From the NCBI GenBank assembly GCA_030562195.1, contig CM060199.1:12358338-12422337 (forward strand): a DNA stretch of 64,000 nucleotides, given 5' to 3'. This DNA comes from Nipponacmea schrenckii (lineage: Eukaryota; Mollusca; Gastropoda; Lottiidae). Position numbers and translations under genes: made by a program. The notes below the pieces were generated by a model. That model was not told the DNA's origin and ran no database searches. It was given only the letters and a program-made list of their open reading frames with translations. Position 1 is the stretch's first letter, and every line of letters starts with the position of its first letter. Positions 54,225 through 64,000 of this stretch are shown here, one piece after another.

Positions 54225-54421
54225 ATGTGGGCAATGGAGGATTTATCAGCTGGTATAGAGTCATTAGAAATTAAGCCATATCAATTCGAACCATTAAAAC
54301 GCTCCATATCTGACGAAACTGCCAAGCTTTCAGACTCCCCCCAGTCGGATTCTTCCGATCCATCAGAACTTGACACAGATACGGAAGAAGAGGATGATCC
54401 CCGTCTTGGAAATACGACATG
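54225..54421 (+). CDS. First exon of an acidic N-terminal domain protein within the TTAA element
   Basis: ATG 54225 opens 65 codons to a donor (GTAGGC) at 54422. The peptide is acidic and Ser/Asp/Glu rich, with IKPYQFEPLKR near its start and DTDTEEEDDPRLGNTTW at its end. This resembles the N-terminal lead-in of invertebrate proteins that go on to a cysteine-rich P2X7-type cytoplasmic (ballast) domain. That domain is not found downstream. Low confidence in the family name. It lies on the opposite strand to the THAP exon, facing it across 1 kb. Confidence 0.4.
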
Positions 54422-55415
54422 GTAGGCAAAAACTTTTCACAAACTCTTTTAAATTGGCTCTCAACAATAAAATTGATCGGAAGAGGCCTTTGCTGATTCA
54501 AATTCGTAGTAGGCCTATAGGTTCTTTTTTTTTATCTTCATTACGACAGTTGCCGTTCAGTGCAGTGGCTAAAAACCACGTCGTGGTAAATATAATTAGG
54601 CTAGGCCTTGTTGCGATTTTCATAAAATTTTGAAGTTAGAAGAGTACAGTCGGCATTTTCATGGGTTGATTTTGATCTTGAATATTTGTAAAGAGCCTTC
54701 AGAAGTACCAGAAATGTAGGCCTACGTAAATTGCATCAGGCATATTCGAAATTTCTCCTTTGGCTTTACTGCCTTTAGGATAATTTGAATAGGCCTACTA
54801 GGCTACCGTTTTCACACCTAGCTGGCACTTTTAAAATCAAATCATTGTAATATTGCAGTGGAAATCTCGACTAGGCTTATATAGCGGGATAATTGCTTTC
54901 GTTTGCAATCTGCGTGTGTGTGCTGTTGTGTGCTAATATAAAATGTTACCACGCTGTGGAAAAGAGCCACTGCCACAAATAAATGGCGTTACATAATTTG
55001 TTCGAAAATGGGGAACTCGCCACTAAAGTCTTTAAAAGATCTTATTCACATCCCACCAATTTTTATTATATGAAAATGGCCATAAAGGGTTGGAGTATAG
55101 ATTTATGTGCATATTTGTTGCTGACATCCATTCGTAAGGGAGGAAATAGGCAAAAAGTGCGTAGCCGATTCGGGAGACATGAATCCGACTGAAACGATAG
55201 CCTAGCTAGAGCAAGGATCTCTGACCCTAGAATAGGCCTAGTCAATAGGCCTAAATATAAAAATTTGTAAAAAATTGACAATACTATGCCACAGATAACT
55301 CGGATTAACTTAGCACATGTACGTTCCTTTTACTTTATAAGATCTAGGCCTACTCATTTCTTCTTCAGTTCAATCTTCAACATTCGTAGGTGTAAGTCAG
55401 AATTTTGAAACTCAC

Positions 55416-55781
55416 CTGCAACCTTTGCCTCTTGGCAAAAGCCCCTCCACCTTTTCGACGATCGCCTCTTTTGTTTTTCTGGTCAATGCTGGCATGAGGC
55501 CTAAGTGGTTCACGAAAAATGGTTGGCACGGCACCTGCCTTGAGCTTTGGATTGGCGTTCACATATCCATATTGGGCTAGTAAGACTGGGTTCCGGTCAT
55601 ACGCATCGTCTGCAAAATGATCGGAACACAGCCTGGAATATTTAGTGGGGGAAAAATTCTTCCGCTTCAGTTTGACAATCCAAGTTTTCACAAGATGTTC
55701 ATCTTTAGGAAAGCGGAACATATGAACACCAGAGCCCTTTCCTCCGCGATTATTACAGCCATAGGCCACACACTGCGGCAT
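55416..55781 (-). CDS. THAP-domain first exon within the TTAA element
   Basis: 122 codons from ATG 55781 to a consensus donor GTGAGT after 55416. A canonical THAP domain fills residues 1-~93: CVAYGC, FRFPKDEHLVKTWI (conserved F-P-W), SRLCSDHFADDAY and the closing AVPTIF, followed by a basic region (NKRGDRRKGG). THAP is a DNA-binding domain used by P-element and Kolobok transposases. No second exon with transposase sequence is seen inside the element. It could alternatively be a host THAP exon captured by the element. Confidence 0.75.
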
Positions 55782-56023
55782 AACGTCAATGTAAACAATA
55801 TGGCGGGTGAATTAGATTGGGCATCTCTGACGTCATTTACAAAAGGTCACGGAAACGACCTTTCATTTTTGCATATTTCAGACCTGTGTTTTTAAAAGGA
55901 TTTTTAGCTATTTTAGAATTATTTCTAATTTTTTTTATTGGTTGCAATCGATAGATGAATGATTTTACTTTTCAAATAGGTGGTTTCAAGCCTTTTTTGA
56001 AAATCTCTTCACATATCCTTTAA

Positions 56024-56995
56024 ATATCATAAAGTAATTCTATGAGTTCTTCTCCTTTACGCTGGAATTATTATTAGGCTATTAGCCAATTCTATTTTGT
56101 GATTTCCAACTTCTGTCGAGGGTCGAGATTATATGTCCATGACACTCATGGAACATCTGCGAGGGTTCTCCTCTTTCCATATATAATGATTTTGTGCATT
56201 TTGAAATCTTGGTGGCTTGCGTCACCCTCGTTCGTTCGTTCATCCGTCCGTCCGTCCATTCTTCTACAATTGTCCGTTAATGCTCGAGAACAGGGGTTCC
56301 TAATAAATTCGTCGTTTAGGCCTATAAATATAAGAATTTTGGTTGCGGGTCACTGAGTACTAGCATTTTCCCCGTTTCTTTATTTAGACACTGTTTCCAA
56401 ATCATGCTTAACCCATTAGAAAAAATAATCGACTTTTTGTGGACCGAATTGAATATTTTCGTGGGCCTTGTCGGATCTGGCAGGCAGCCCGGAGTCCAGG
56501 AACCACTACTCTCGAAGGTGCCATAGACACCCTTAGCGGATGTTGATGATACTATATTGGAGAACGCAACAGAAGGGTACAGGGTGTATTCTTGTTCAGT
56601 TCAGATTTATACCTCTAATTTTATTTTGAAGGAACAGAACAGAACAAAATCATAATCTCTGTTTCTCTTTATGTATCATCTCCTTTACCAGCCTACTCGA
56701 CTTCTGCAATTCTAATTCCCTTTCTCTCACTTGATATCAAACACTCGAATTAAACATGACTAAGGTTTACTCTGAGGGCCTAGGCCTACATTAGGCTGTC
56801 ATGCCAACGAGATTTGCAACCGACCGCGGCGCGTTACCCCTCTGGACAGGAAGAAAACAACAACAGTAACAGACGTTTCGGCCAGGATAATGCCTCTAAC
56901 GAAAAATAATATCTTGTACCGTTTCCCAAAAATCAGAGCGTATATCTGTATTTTGCGGAACGGAACATGAATAGACCCTGTTCCGTTCCGTTGGT
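56024..56995. other. Intergenic with a short GTCCGTCC repeat patch
   Basis: 56235-56262 contains CGTTCGTTCATCCGTCCGTCC and resembles an ATACGCCCAC-family fragment. No gene is seen. Confidence 0.4.
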
Positions 56996-56999
56996 TATT

Positions 57000-58235
57000 T
57001 TTATGCGCCCACATGAATATGTGGACGTATATTGCCGTCGCCCCTGTCCGTCGGTCTGTCGGTCCGTCAACATTTGTTGTAGACACTATAGAAGCTACAA
57101 TTTTCTATGGATTTTAATGAAACTTGGTATGAGCATTGGTATTGATAAGACGGCGGTCAAGTTCGATTCGGACGATTTTACGATAAACGATTTTTTAGTT
57201 ATTGCCCTTGCCTCTATATTTGTTGTAGACAAAATCGAAGCTACAATTTGCAATGGATTTTAATGAACCTTGGTGTGAGCATTGGAATCGATAAAACGGT
57301 GTTCAAGTTCGAATTTGAGGATTTTTCAATTAACGGTTTTTGAGTTATTGTCCTTGACTAAGTCAACTGTGTAAAAATTGCGGATGCAATAGAAACTACA
57401 ATTTTGAATGGATTTTGATGAAACTTGGTATGAGTATTGAAATTGATAAGACTGCTCTAGTTCGATTTTGACGATTTTTCGATGAATGTTTTTTTAGTCT
57501 AGTAAGATTGCGTCAAAATTTTATTGTGGGTGCAATAGAAGCTACAATTTTGAATGAATTTTGATGAAACTTGGTGTGAGCATTGGAATTGATAAGACGC
57601 GGTCAAGTTCGAATTTGACAATGTTTTTGATGAACAGTTTTTGAGTTATTGCCCTTGACTTAGTAAAATCTTGTCAAAATTTTAGTGTTGCTGCAATAAA
57701 TCCTCCAATTTTCAATGGATTTTGATGAAACTCGGTGAGAATTAGAATTTATTAGACCTCAGTCAAGTTTGAATTTGACAGTTTTTCAATGAATGGTTTT
57801 TGAGTTTTTGCCCTTGACTTGTTGAAATTGCGTCAAAATTCAATTGCATTAAGAAGCTTTAATTTCCAAAGGATTTTGATGGAACTTGGTGTAAGCATCG
57901 GAATTCATAAGAAATTAGCCAAGTATGAATTTCCGACTTTTTTTAACGAATGGTTTTTGAGTTATTGCCCTTGACTTAATAGCGTCAAAAATATTTGTGG
58001 GTGCAATATAAGCTACATTTTTTTTAAATAGATTTGATGAAACTTGGTTTGAGTATTGAAATAGATAAGATGGTGGTCAAGTTTGAATTTGACAATTTTC
58101 CATGAACAGTTTTTAAGTTTTTGCCCTTGATTTCAATATTCATTCAGTGTATGTTTTTTGAGTTATTGCTCCATTTATTTTTCAAATTCAATGCTGCCAG
58201 TGGGCGTATGTTACCTTGTCGGACAAGCTATCTTT
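57000..58235 (+). repeat. ATACGCCCAC interspersed repeat, copy 3 (full length)
   Basis: Starts TTTTATGCGCCCACATGAA then CGTCGCCCCTGTCCGTCGG. It has about seven ~150-bp internal units (GTTTTTGAGTTATTGCCCTT, GAAGCTACAATTTT, GATGAAACTTGGTGTGAGCA) and ends GCTGCCAGTGGGCGTATG-TTACCTTGTC. Its right end is the reverse complement of the left edge of copy 1 (35736-35790), which defines the element's boundary. Its left half is nearly identical to 37857-38060. Confidence 0.85.
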
Positions 58236-59610
58236 TATCCGTTTCGTTCCACAAAATACAAATAACCTTACATCCCACCACTTGCAATGACGGTTTACAA
58301 CCTCGTGACAGTTTCGTAAATCATTACGTATTTCGACTTTGGTTAAAAAGGTGTTGTAATCGTTCAGATTATTATATTTTTTTGCAGTGCGTTCCCCCCA
58401 TCGCGCCCAGCCAAAACTACAAATGCCACATGGAAACTGTTAACATTTCTTTGGGAAAACCCCCAAATTCAAATCATATGAATGTATTTTGACGCCATTT
58501 GGTCCAACCGGAAATGACGTACGGGGCTATGACTAACTTTGGGTTTTTTCTCATTTGTCACGCAATTTTTTAATCAATTTTGATCGCGTTATTTTGTTTT
58601 GTTTATTGCTTTCAATCTTTGTTTACAAGATAGCAATTTAGGAATTATACATTTCCCAACTTTGTCGCTGACTTTTTTAATTTCTATTAAATATATACCA
58701 TCACCTTGTCACATCGAGCGCAGTATCACTTGGGATATTTTTATATCCTAAGTGATATCTCGCGAGATTTGACCATTCACCTTCACTCTGTCGTTTGTCT
58801 GGTCGATGTCTTACGTGCATTTGTTAACCTATACTTATGAGCTTGACCTATATAAAGCAGGGAAGCTATAGGGTTTTGTGCAGCCCAATTATACCTAGTT
58901 TTGTTATGAGATCTGCATCCGGGAAGTTTGTAGATGGCAAGGATCCTGTCAGTATTTGATTTTTTTTTTTTTTAGTCTCTGCTTAAGTTGACAAAGTGTA
59001 AATCCATGGAGCTTTTTAAATATGTCTCTTGGTTAAATTCAAAGTTAGACCTTTGTGGGAGAGAATTATATATTCTTTGACAAATAACCCACACTCCCGT
59101 CCTTATTTTGTTGGGTTGTGACACTGGTGATAAACCTTTTCCCAATACTAAACCATCACCTTCTCACATCGAGCGCAGTATCACTTAGGATATTTTTATA
59201 TCAGTGACCCAATAACCTAGTACTACAAGTGATCTAGTATGTAACTTTTTTACTCCAATTATGAAGATTATACATATAATACACCATTCAAATAATAATA
59301 TAAACAAAAAAACGGTATACAAATATATAAATATCTTAGAAAATATTGACTGATTTGTATCGTCGATAATTTTAAATGTTTAGAAATTTTCCATATAGAA
59401 TTTGTGAAACAGGATTTGTACATAAGAATGTCGTCTGTTAAGAGATACTCTGATGCTTTAAGGCAGGACAATACAGTTAAAAGAGCTAAATCTCTGGCAT
59501 CAATATATCCATCTCAATATAAGAGACTCCCTTGTAAAATGGCTAATAAAAGTACCTATCGTGTCCTATGAATATAGTTTTATCTATTATTAAAACCCTT
59601 ATAGCAGAAC
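58236..59610. mobile_element. Possible LTR/leader region of a Ty3-type element, with direct repeats
   Basis: A ~50-bp direct repeat (CATCGAGCGCAGTATCACTT) occurs at 58687-58740 and 59146-59200. The first copy extends into a hairpin, ATCACTTGGGATAT...ATATCCTAAGTGAT (58726-58757). A TATA-like CCTATATAAAGCAGG sits at 58846-58860. The sequence precedes a gag ORF and the leader-like AACAGTTAGCGACGAGGATT at 59608. LTR ends could not be defined. Confidence 0.35.
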
Positions 59611-59725
59611 ACAACAGTTAGCGACGAGGATTCAGCCATCAACAGTCAACAGAAGAGAGTGAGACAAGAGGTTAGTCAAATAATAAGACAAGGCGAAGAT
59701 CTTACACGATACCGGTAAAATCAAA

Positions 59726-60520
59726 ATGGCGTTCCTTGGTAAATTAGACGAATTTGACGAAACTGCAGAAGATTGGCCAACGTATATTGAAAGAGTGGAG
59801 CAATATTTTCTTGCCAACGAAATTGGAGATAATAAGAAAGTTCCAGCACTGCTCAGTTTGATAGGATGCAAGACGTACGGTCTATTAAAAAATCTACTCA
59901 CACCGGAATTGCCTTCAACCAAAACATTTGATGAAATAGTACAATGTTTAAAAAATCATCTGTCACCAAAACCACTGGTAATAGCTGAGAGATTTCGATT
60001 TCATAAAAGAGATCAGCATGAAGGTGAGAGTATTCAAGAATTTGTGGCAGAAATAAAGAAACTAGCTACGCATTGTGAATTCGGTGATCATCTAAACCAG
60101 AGTTTGACAGAGAGATTTGTTTGTGGTTTGAAAACTGAAAGCATTCAGAAAAGACTTTTGACTGAGCAAGATTTAAACTTTGATAAAGCAATTAAGATTG
60201 ATGTTGCTGCTGAAACTGCTAAAGAAAATGCCTCAGAATTACAGAAAAAGTTAAAGACTGAGAAGGATGTTCATAAATTTCATAGGAAATCAGAGTGGCA
60301 AGATGAAAGACAAGTGAATTGTAAACACTGTGGTAAAAACAATCACGAGTCACATTATTGTTTTTATAAGAATAAAAAGTGTCGAAATTGCAAAAAAAAG
60401 GACACATTGAAAAGGTATGTACCAGAAATAATGAAGAAAGTTCACACTCTCATCAAAATCAGTCAAAATATAATAAGCATTCTTATGGTCAGAAGAAAAA
60501 TAGATACAAGAAGAATGTAA
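59726..60520 (+). pseudogene. Ty3/gypsy-type Gag with broken second zinc knuckle
   Basis: 264 codons. The N-terminal FDETAEDWPTYIERVEQYFLAN and the RFxFHKRxQxEGESIQEFVAE capsid-region segment are typical of metazoan Ty3/gypsy Gag (retrotransposon capsid fold). A CCHC zinc knuckle CKHCGKNNHESHYC lies at ~200-213. The second knuckle begins CRNCKKK, but a one-base loss in the A-run at ~60390-60398 takes the ORF out of frame, and the expected His and Cys appear in the next frame. The element ends at 60520, where the poly(A)-tailed repeat dimer begins. No protease, RT or integrase follows. Confidence 0.8.
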
Positions 60521-62706
60521 ACTAGAATTGCTTACAATTATGAACGTATTTCGAGAGCCTTAAAATATTATGTAGGCTAAATTTGCAATGACCTACATCT
60601 AGACAATATATTGAATATCATTTGACCTAGTTTTCAAAGTCATAAAATAATTAGGTCACACCTTCCGTAACGGTTAATGATGGCGAAAATATGAAAATTA
60701 TCAATTTTTGCTGTATTTAAGTACACTTATCTCTATGAATTTTTTAAGTAAGCCAAATTAAAAAATATCTACTCGTAGACAATATATTGAATATTATTTG
60801 ACCTAATTTTCAAGGTCATAGATTAAGTGGGTCACACCTTCCGTACCCGTTAAAGTGACCTAATTTTGAAAAAATCGAAATTTAAATAATTCGAAAGAAA
60901 ATACGAAATTTGAAAATCGGTCTCCAAGAAAAGGTAGATAATGATCCATTGTATCTATGTGCTAAATTTCATCAAAATCGGTCTATCAGTAGTGTCTGAA
61001 TTTCGGATTTAAGAATTGTAACGAAAATTCAAAATGGCGGCCGATATGGCAGCTTGACCTTATTATTTAGGTCAAATCAATTACTATTGACAAGTTATTT
61101 ATAAAACAGTTTTCACTTTTCACCTAGCAGTTATAGACCGGAAGTTACGTAATTACGTCATTTGAGGCTAAACCGGAAGTGGAATTTTTTTTTTCACATT
61201 TTTTCAAAAATTATAAACATATCGCCTATCAACTGGTAAAGTTTCAAAATTTTACCATTTATATTAAAGGAGAAATCACGGTCTGAAATTTTTGCCGATG
61301 ACCCTTGAATATTGAATTGCAAATCGTGGGTAAAATATTTAACCTAATTGCATAAAACCTATAATTGTTAGTTGACAAATAAATTGAAGTTTTCAAATAT
61401 GAAAATCCGGTCAAAATCGAACTGAAAATAAACTTGCTAAAGCAAAAAAACCTGAACTTCCGGTTCTCACTTCCTGTCAGAGATAGAACTTCCGGTTTTG
61501 TTTTATTTGATAATAGAAATCATTCTAAGATCAACTGTAGATTTAGAATTTCTGCACCTTTTACCAGTTTGTCTGCAAACTCATCCAAGAATTACAAAAA
61601 AAAAAAAAACTAGAATTGCTTACAATTATGAACGTATTTCGAGAGCCTTAAAATATTATGTAGGCTAAATTTGCAATTACCTACATCTAGACAATATATT
61701 GAATATCATTTGACCTAGTTTTCAAAGTCATAAAATAATTAGGTCACACCTTCCGTAACGGTTAATGATGGCGAAAATATGAAAATTATCAATTTTTGCT
61801 GTATTTAAGTACACTTATCTCTATGAATTTTTTAAGTAAGCCAAATTAAAAAATATCTACTCGTAGACAATATATTGAATATTATTTGACCTAATTTTCA
61901 AGGTCATAGATTAAGTGGGTCACACCTTCCGTACCCGTTAAAGTGACCTAATTTTGAAAAAATCGAAATTTAAATAATTCGAAAGAAAATACGAAATTTG
62001 AAAATCGGTCTCCAAGAAAAGGTAGATAATGATCCATTGTATCTATGTGCTAAATTTCATCAAAATCGGTCTATCAGTAGTGTCTGAATTTCGGATTTAA
62101 GAATTGTAACGAAAATTCAAAATGGCGGCCGATATGGCAGCTTGACCTAATTATTTAGGTCAAATCAATTACTATTGACAAGTTATTTATAAAACAGTTT
62201 TTACTTTTCACCTAGCAGTTATAGACCGGAAGTTACGTAATTACGTCATTTGAGGCTAAACCGGAAGTGGAATTTTTATTTTCACATTTTTTCAAAAATT
62301 ATAAACATATCGCTTATCAACTGGTAAAGTTTCAAAATTTTACCATTTATATTAAAGGAGAAATCACGGTCTGAAATTTTTGCCGATGACCCTTGAATAT
62401 TGAATTGCAAATCGTGGGTAAAATATTTAACCTAATTGCATAAAACCTATAATTGTTAGTTGACAAATACATTGAAGTTTTCAAATCTGAAAATCCGGTC
62501 AAAATCGAACTGAAAATAAACTTGCTAAAGCAAAAAAACCTGAACTTCCGGTTCTCACTTCCTGTCAGAGATAGAACTTCCGGTTTTGTTTTATTTGATA
62601 ATAGAAATCATTCTAAGATCAACTGTAGATTTAGAATTTCTGCACCTTTTACCAGTTTGTCTGCAAACTCATCCAAGAATTACAAAAAAAAAAAAAAAAA
62701 AAAAAA
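60521..62706 (+). repeat. Head-to-tail dimer of a ~1.09-kb poly(A)-tailed unit
   Basis: Unit 1 is 60521-61608 and unit 2 is 61609-62706, with only a few differences over ~1,080 bp. Each begins ACTAGAATTGCTTACAATT and ends AAGAATTAC followed by an A-tract (14 and 24 A). ACTAGA also follows the second tail, so the hexamer brackets both units like a target-site duplication. The interior has repeated AGGTCACACCTTCCGTA and several ACCGGAAGT/ACTTCCGGT words. No ORF is seen. It resembles the 3' end of a non-LTR element or a retroposed transcript. Confidence 0.85.
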
Positions 62707-64000
62707 ACTAGATCCCCAGGCTTCGCGAGGTTCTGACGCAGTGCGTAGCAGTTTTGATATACGCTTTAAAACTGTCCCTTAAAGTATCCGTAGAACAGTA
62801 ACGTTATTTTTACAGAGTATAAGTCGTTTTATTTCAAATCATAATTGGTTCGCTGAAACTAGTGTCATGTAGATCGCCCAAACGCATAATTCAACAACCA
62901 GTTTTTAACGATGAAATTCGCAATTTTCAAATGGTGATAAAACGGAAAGTATGCATCGTACATCAAAATATAATATATCAATGGATAGATCTTTTCGAGA
63001 GCTATCACATTTGTGCAGCTCACAAGGTCACTAAAGGTCAAGGTTACAATATACGACCATTCGAAAATTTTATATATTACTTTCGGTCAAAATATCAAAA
63101 TCAAAATCAAAATTCAAAAATCGGTTTCCAAATATAATTCAGGAATCGATATAACATTCTATAGACATCAAAATTATGCGAATCGTAGCATCTCCAGAGG
63201 CCCAATTTCGATTTAAAGAAAATTACGCACAGTTAGTAGAGAAGAAAATATAAAATTTCCAAATATTAAAAAGCGCATTTTTGGTGGAAATATGTGGATT
63301 AATATATCATTACAAAGAGCAGATGAACCCGAATAAGATTCAATATAAATATTTGAGATTTATGAATTAATTCACGTGACAGAGCTCGTTAAAAATAAAA
63401 ATCACAAATTTCAATCGGCTATAAAACCGGAAGTAGACATCGGACAACACAAATGAATATATCAGGGGGTAGATATCATCAAGGGCAATAAGTCGTGTTC
63501 AGGTCACAAGGTCACCAAAGGTCAAGGTCACAAAATATGGGCCTTTAAAGTTTTTGCCATTACCAATAAAATAAAAATGGAAATAATAGAAAATCAAAAT
63601 CAAAATTCAAAAATCGGCTCCCAAATAAAGTTGCGCAATCGACTCTAGTCATTAGATATGAAAAAATATCGAAAATCGCTTTATCCCCTGAATTTGAATT
63701 TGAAATTTTACAAAAGTTTCAAATTTCAATATGGCGGCTTAACGTTTGCTTCCGGTCTGGATTTTTTTATCTTCGTTTTTTTTGTATGACTATTTCAAGC
63801 ATATCGCAAAAAGAATTTTTGAAATATCTTGAAAATTCCGGAAGTTGATTTTTAAATTTTAAAAGCGAATAACGTCAAAACCGGAAGTGATGTCAAAAAT
63901 TTAAAAAATAATTCTTGATCGCATTAATAGTGTCTATCTATCTGTAAGTTTTCGGATGCATCGGAATAAAATTGTAGAAGTTGAAAAAAATGCAAAAATT
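62707..64000. repeat. Diverged repeat DNA with AAGGTCA words
   Basis: Two ~480-bp segments (about 62890-63370 and 63400-63900) share phrases such as CACAAGGTCAC-AAAGGTCAAGGT and TCAAAATTCAAAAATCGG, consistent with an old duplication related to the dimer units next door. No gene is seen. Confidence 0.5.

Larger units (their letters stand above)
53925..56023. mobile_element. TTAA-flanked DNA transposon, Kolobok-like, ~2.1 kb
   Basis: TTAA at 53925-53928 and 56020-56023 flanks inverted termini AGGATATGTGAA / TTCACATATCCT. A second inverted pair, ATGACGTCAGAGATGCCCAA (54123-54142) / TTGGGCATCTCTGACGTCAT (55829-55848), lies further in. A TTAA target duplication plus a THAP domain inside is the signature of Kolobok elements. 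It carries two first exons pointing inward (54225 + and 55781 -) and no transposase catalytic part, so it is probably a deletion derivative. Confidence 0.75.

Noticed and set aside
56799..57263. Overlapping ORFs of ~95 codons on both strands
   Set aside because: They cover the left end of the ATACGCCCAC repeat and recur at 37.8 kb with the repeat, so they are repeat translations.
62453..62782. 109-codon ORF ending in a Lys run
   Set aside because: It reads through the poly(A) tail of the second repeat unit; not a gene.

Overview
This is a eukaryotic nuclear window with GT-AG introns, AT-rich intergenic DNA, satellites and several kinds of transposable element. Gene content (ATXN3, RNASEH2C, a TMEM179/TMEM179B-like gene, secreted saposin-type proteins) and repeats rich in GTCCGTCGGTC/ATACGCCCAC and CCGGAAGT motifs point to an invertebrate, most likely a lophotrochozoan and probably a gastropod mollusc. 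The species assignment is inference.

0.6-9.4 kb holds a tandem cluster of three paralogous plus-strand genes for secreted proteins with an N-terminal saposin-B-like half and a C-terminal cysteine-containing beta-rich half. The third copy (7106-9369) is intact. The first lacks a visible start exon and has a one-base frame problem in exon 5. The second has lost most of its saposin half. 11.0-27.9 kb holds housekeeping genes: a possible small single-TM protein exon (-), RNASEH2C (+, 4 exons, last intron 8.3 kb), ATXN3 (-, 7 exons, complete) and a TMEM179B-like gene (+, 5 coding exons). The last two are head to head across 261 bp. The RNASEH2C last intron contains a 36-bp satellite, a 46-bp satellite, two hAT-type insertions and a C90A192 homopolymer run. 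The 36-bp monomer matches the exon 3/intron junction of the gene itself.

29-36 kb has tandem repeats and two small, basic, secreted-protein genes facing each other (31735-32187 + and 34399-35666 -). A MADF-domain fragment lies in an intron of the second. 35.7-38.5 kb has two copies of an interspersed repeat with ATACGCCCAC ends, plus an isolated LTR.

38.5-46.7 kb is a decayed Maverick/Polinton: a PLA2-like domain running into a retroviral-type integrase (broken), an adenain-like protease, a fibre-like coiled-coil protein, a two-TM protein and a protein-primed PolB (broken) on +, with a capsid-like protein and another Polinton-type protein on -. The major capsid protein and packaging ATPase are not in the window. 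A palindrome array and a 500-bp assembly gap follow.

48-64 kb is repeat territory: a second hAT MITE copy, a THAP-domain ORF, a 2.1-kb TTAA-flanked element with two convergent first exons (one THAP), a third ATACGCCCAC repeat, a Ty3-type gag fragment, and a head-to-tail dimer of a 1.09-kb poly(A)-tailed unit. Exon structures were deduced by eye from splice consensus, phase and homology; no search was run.
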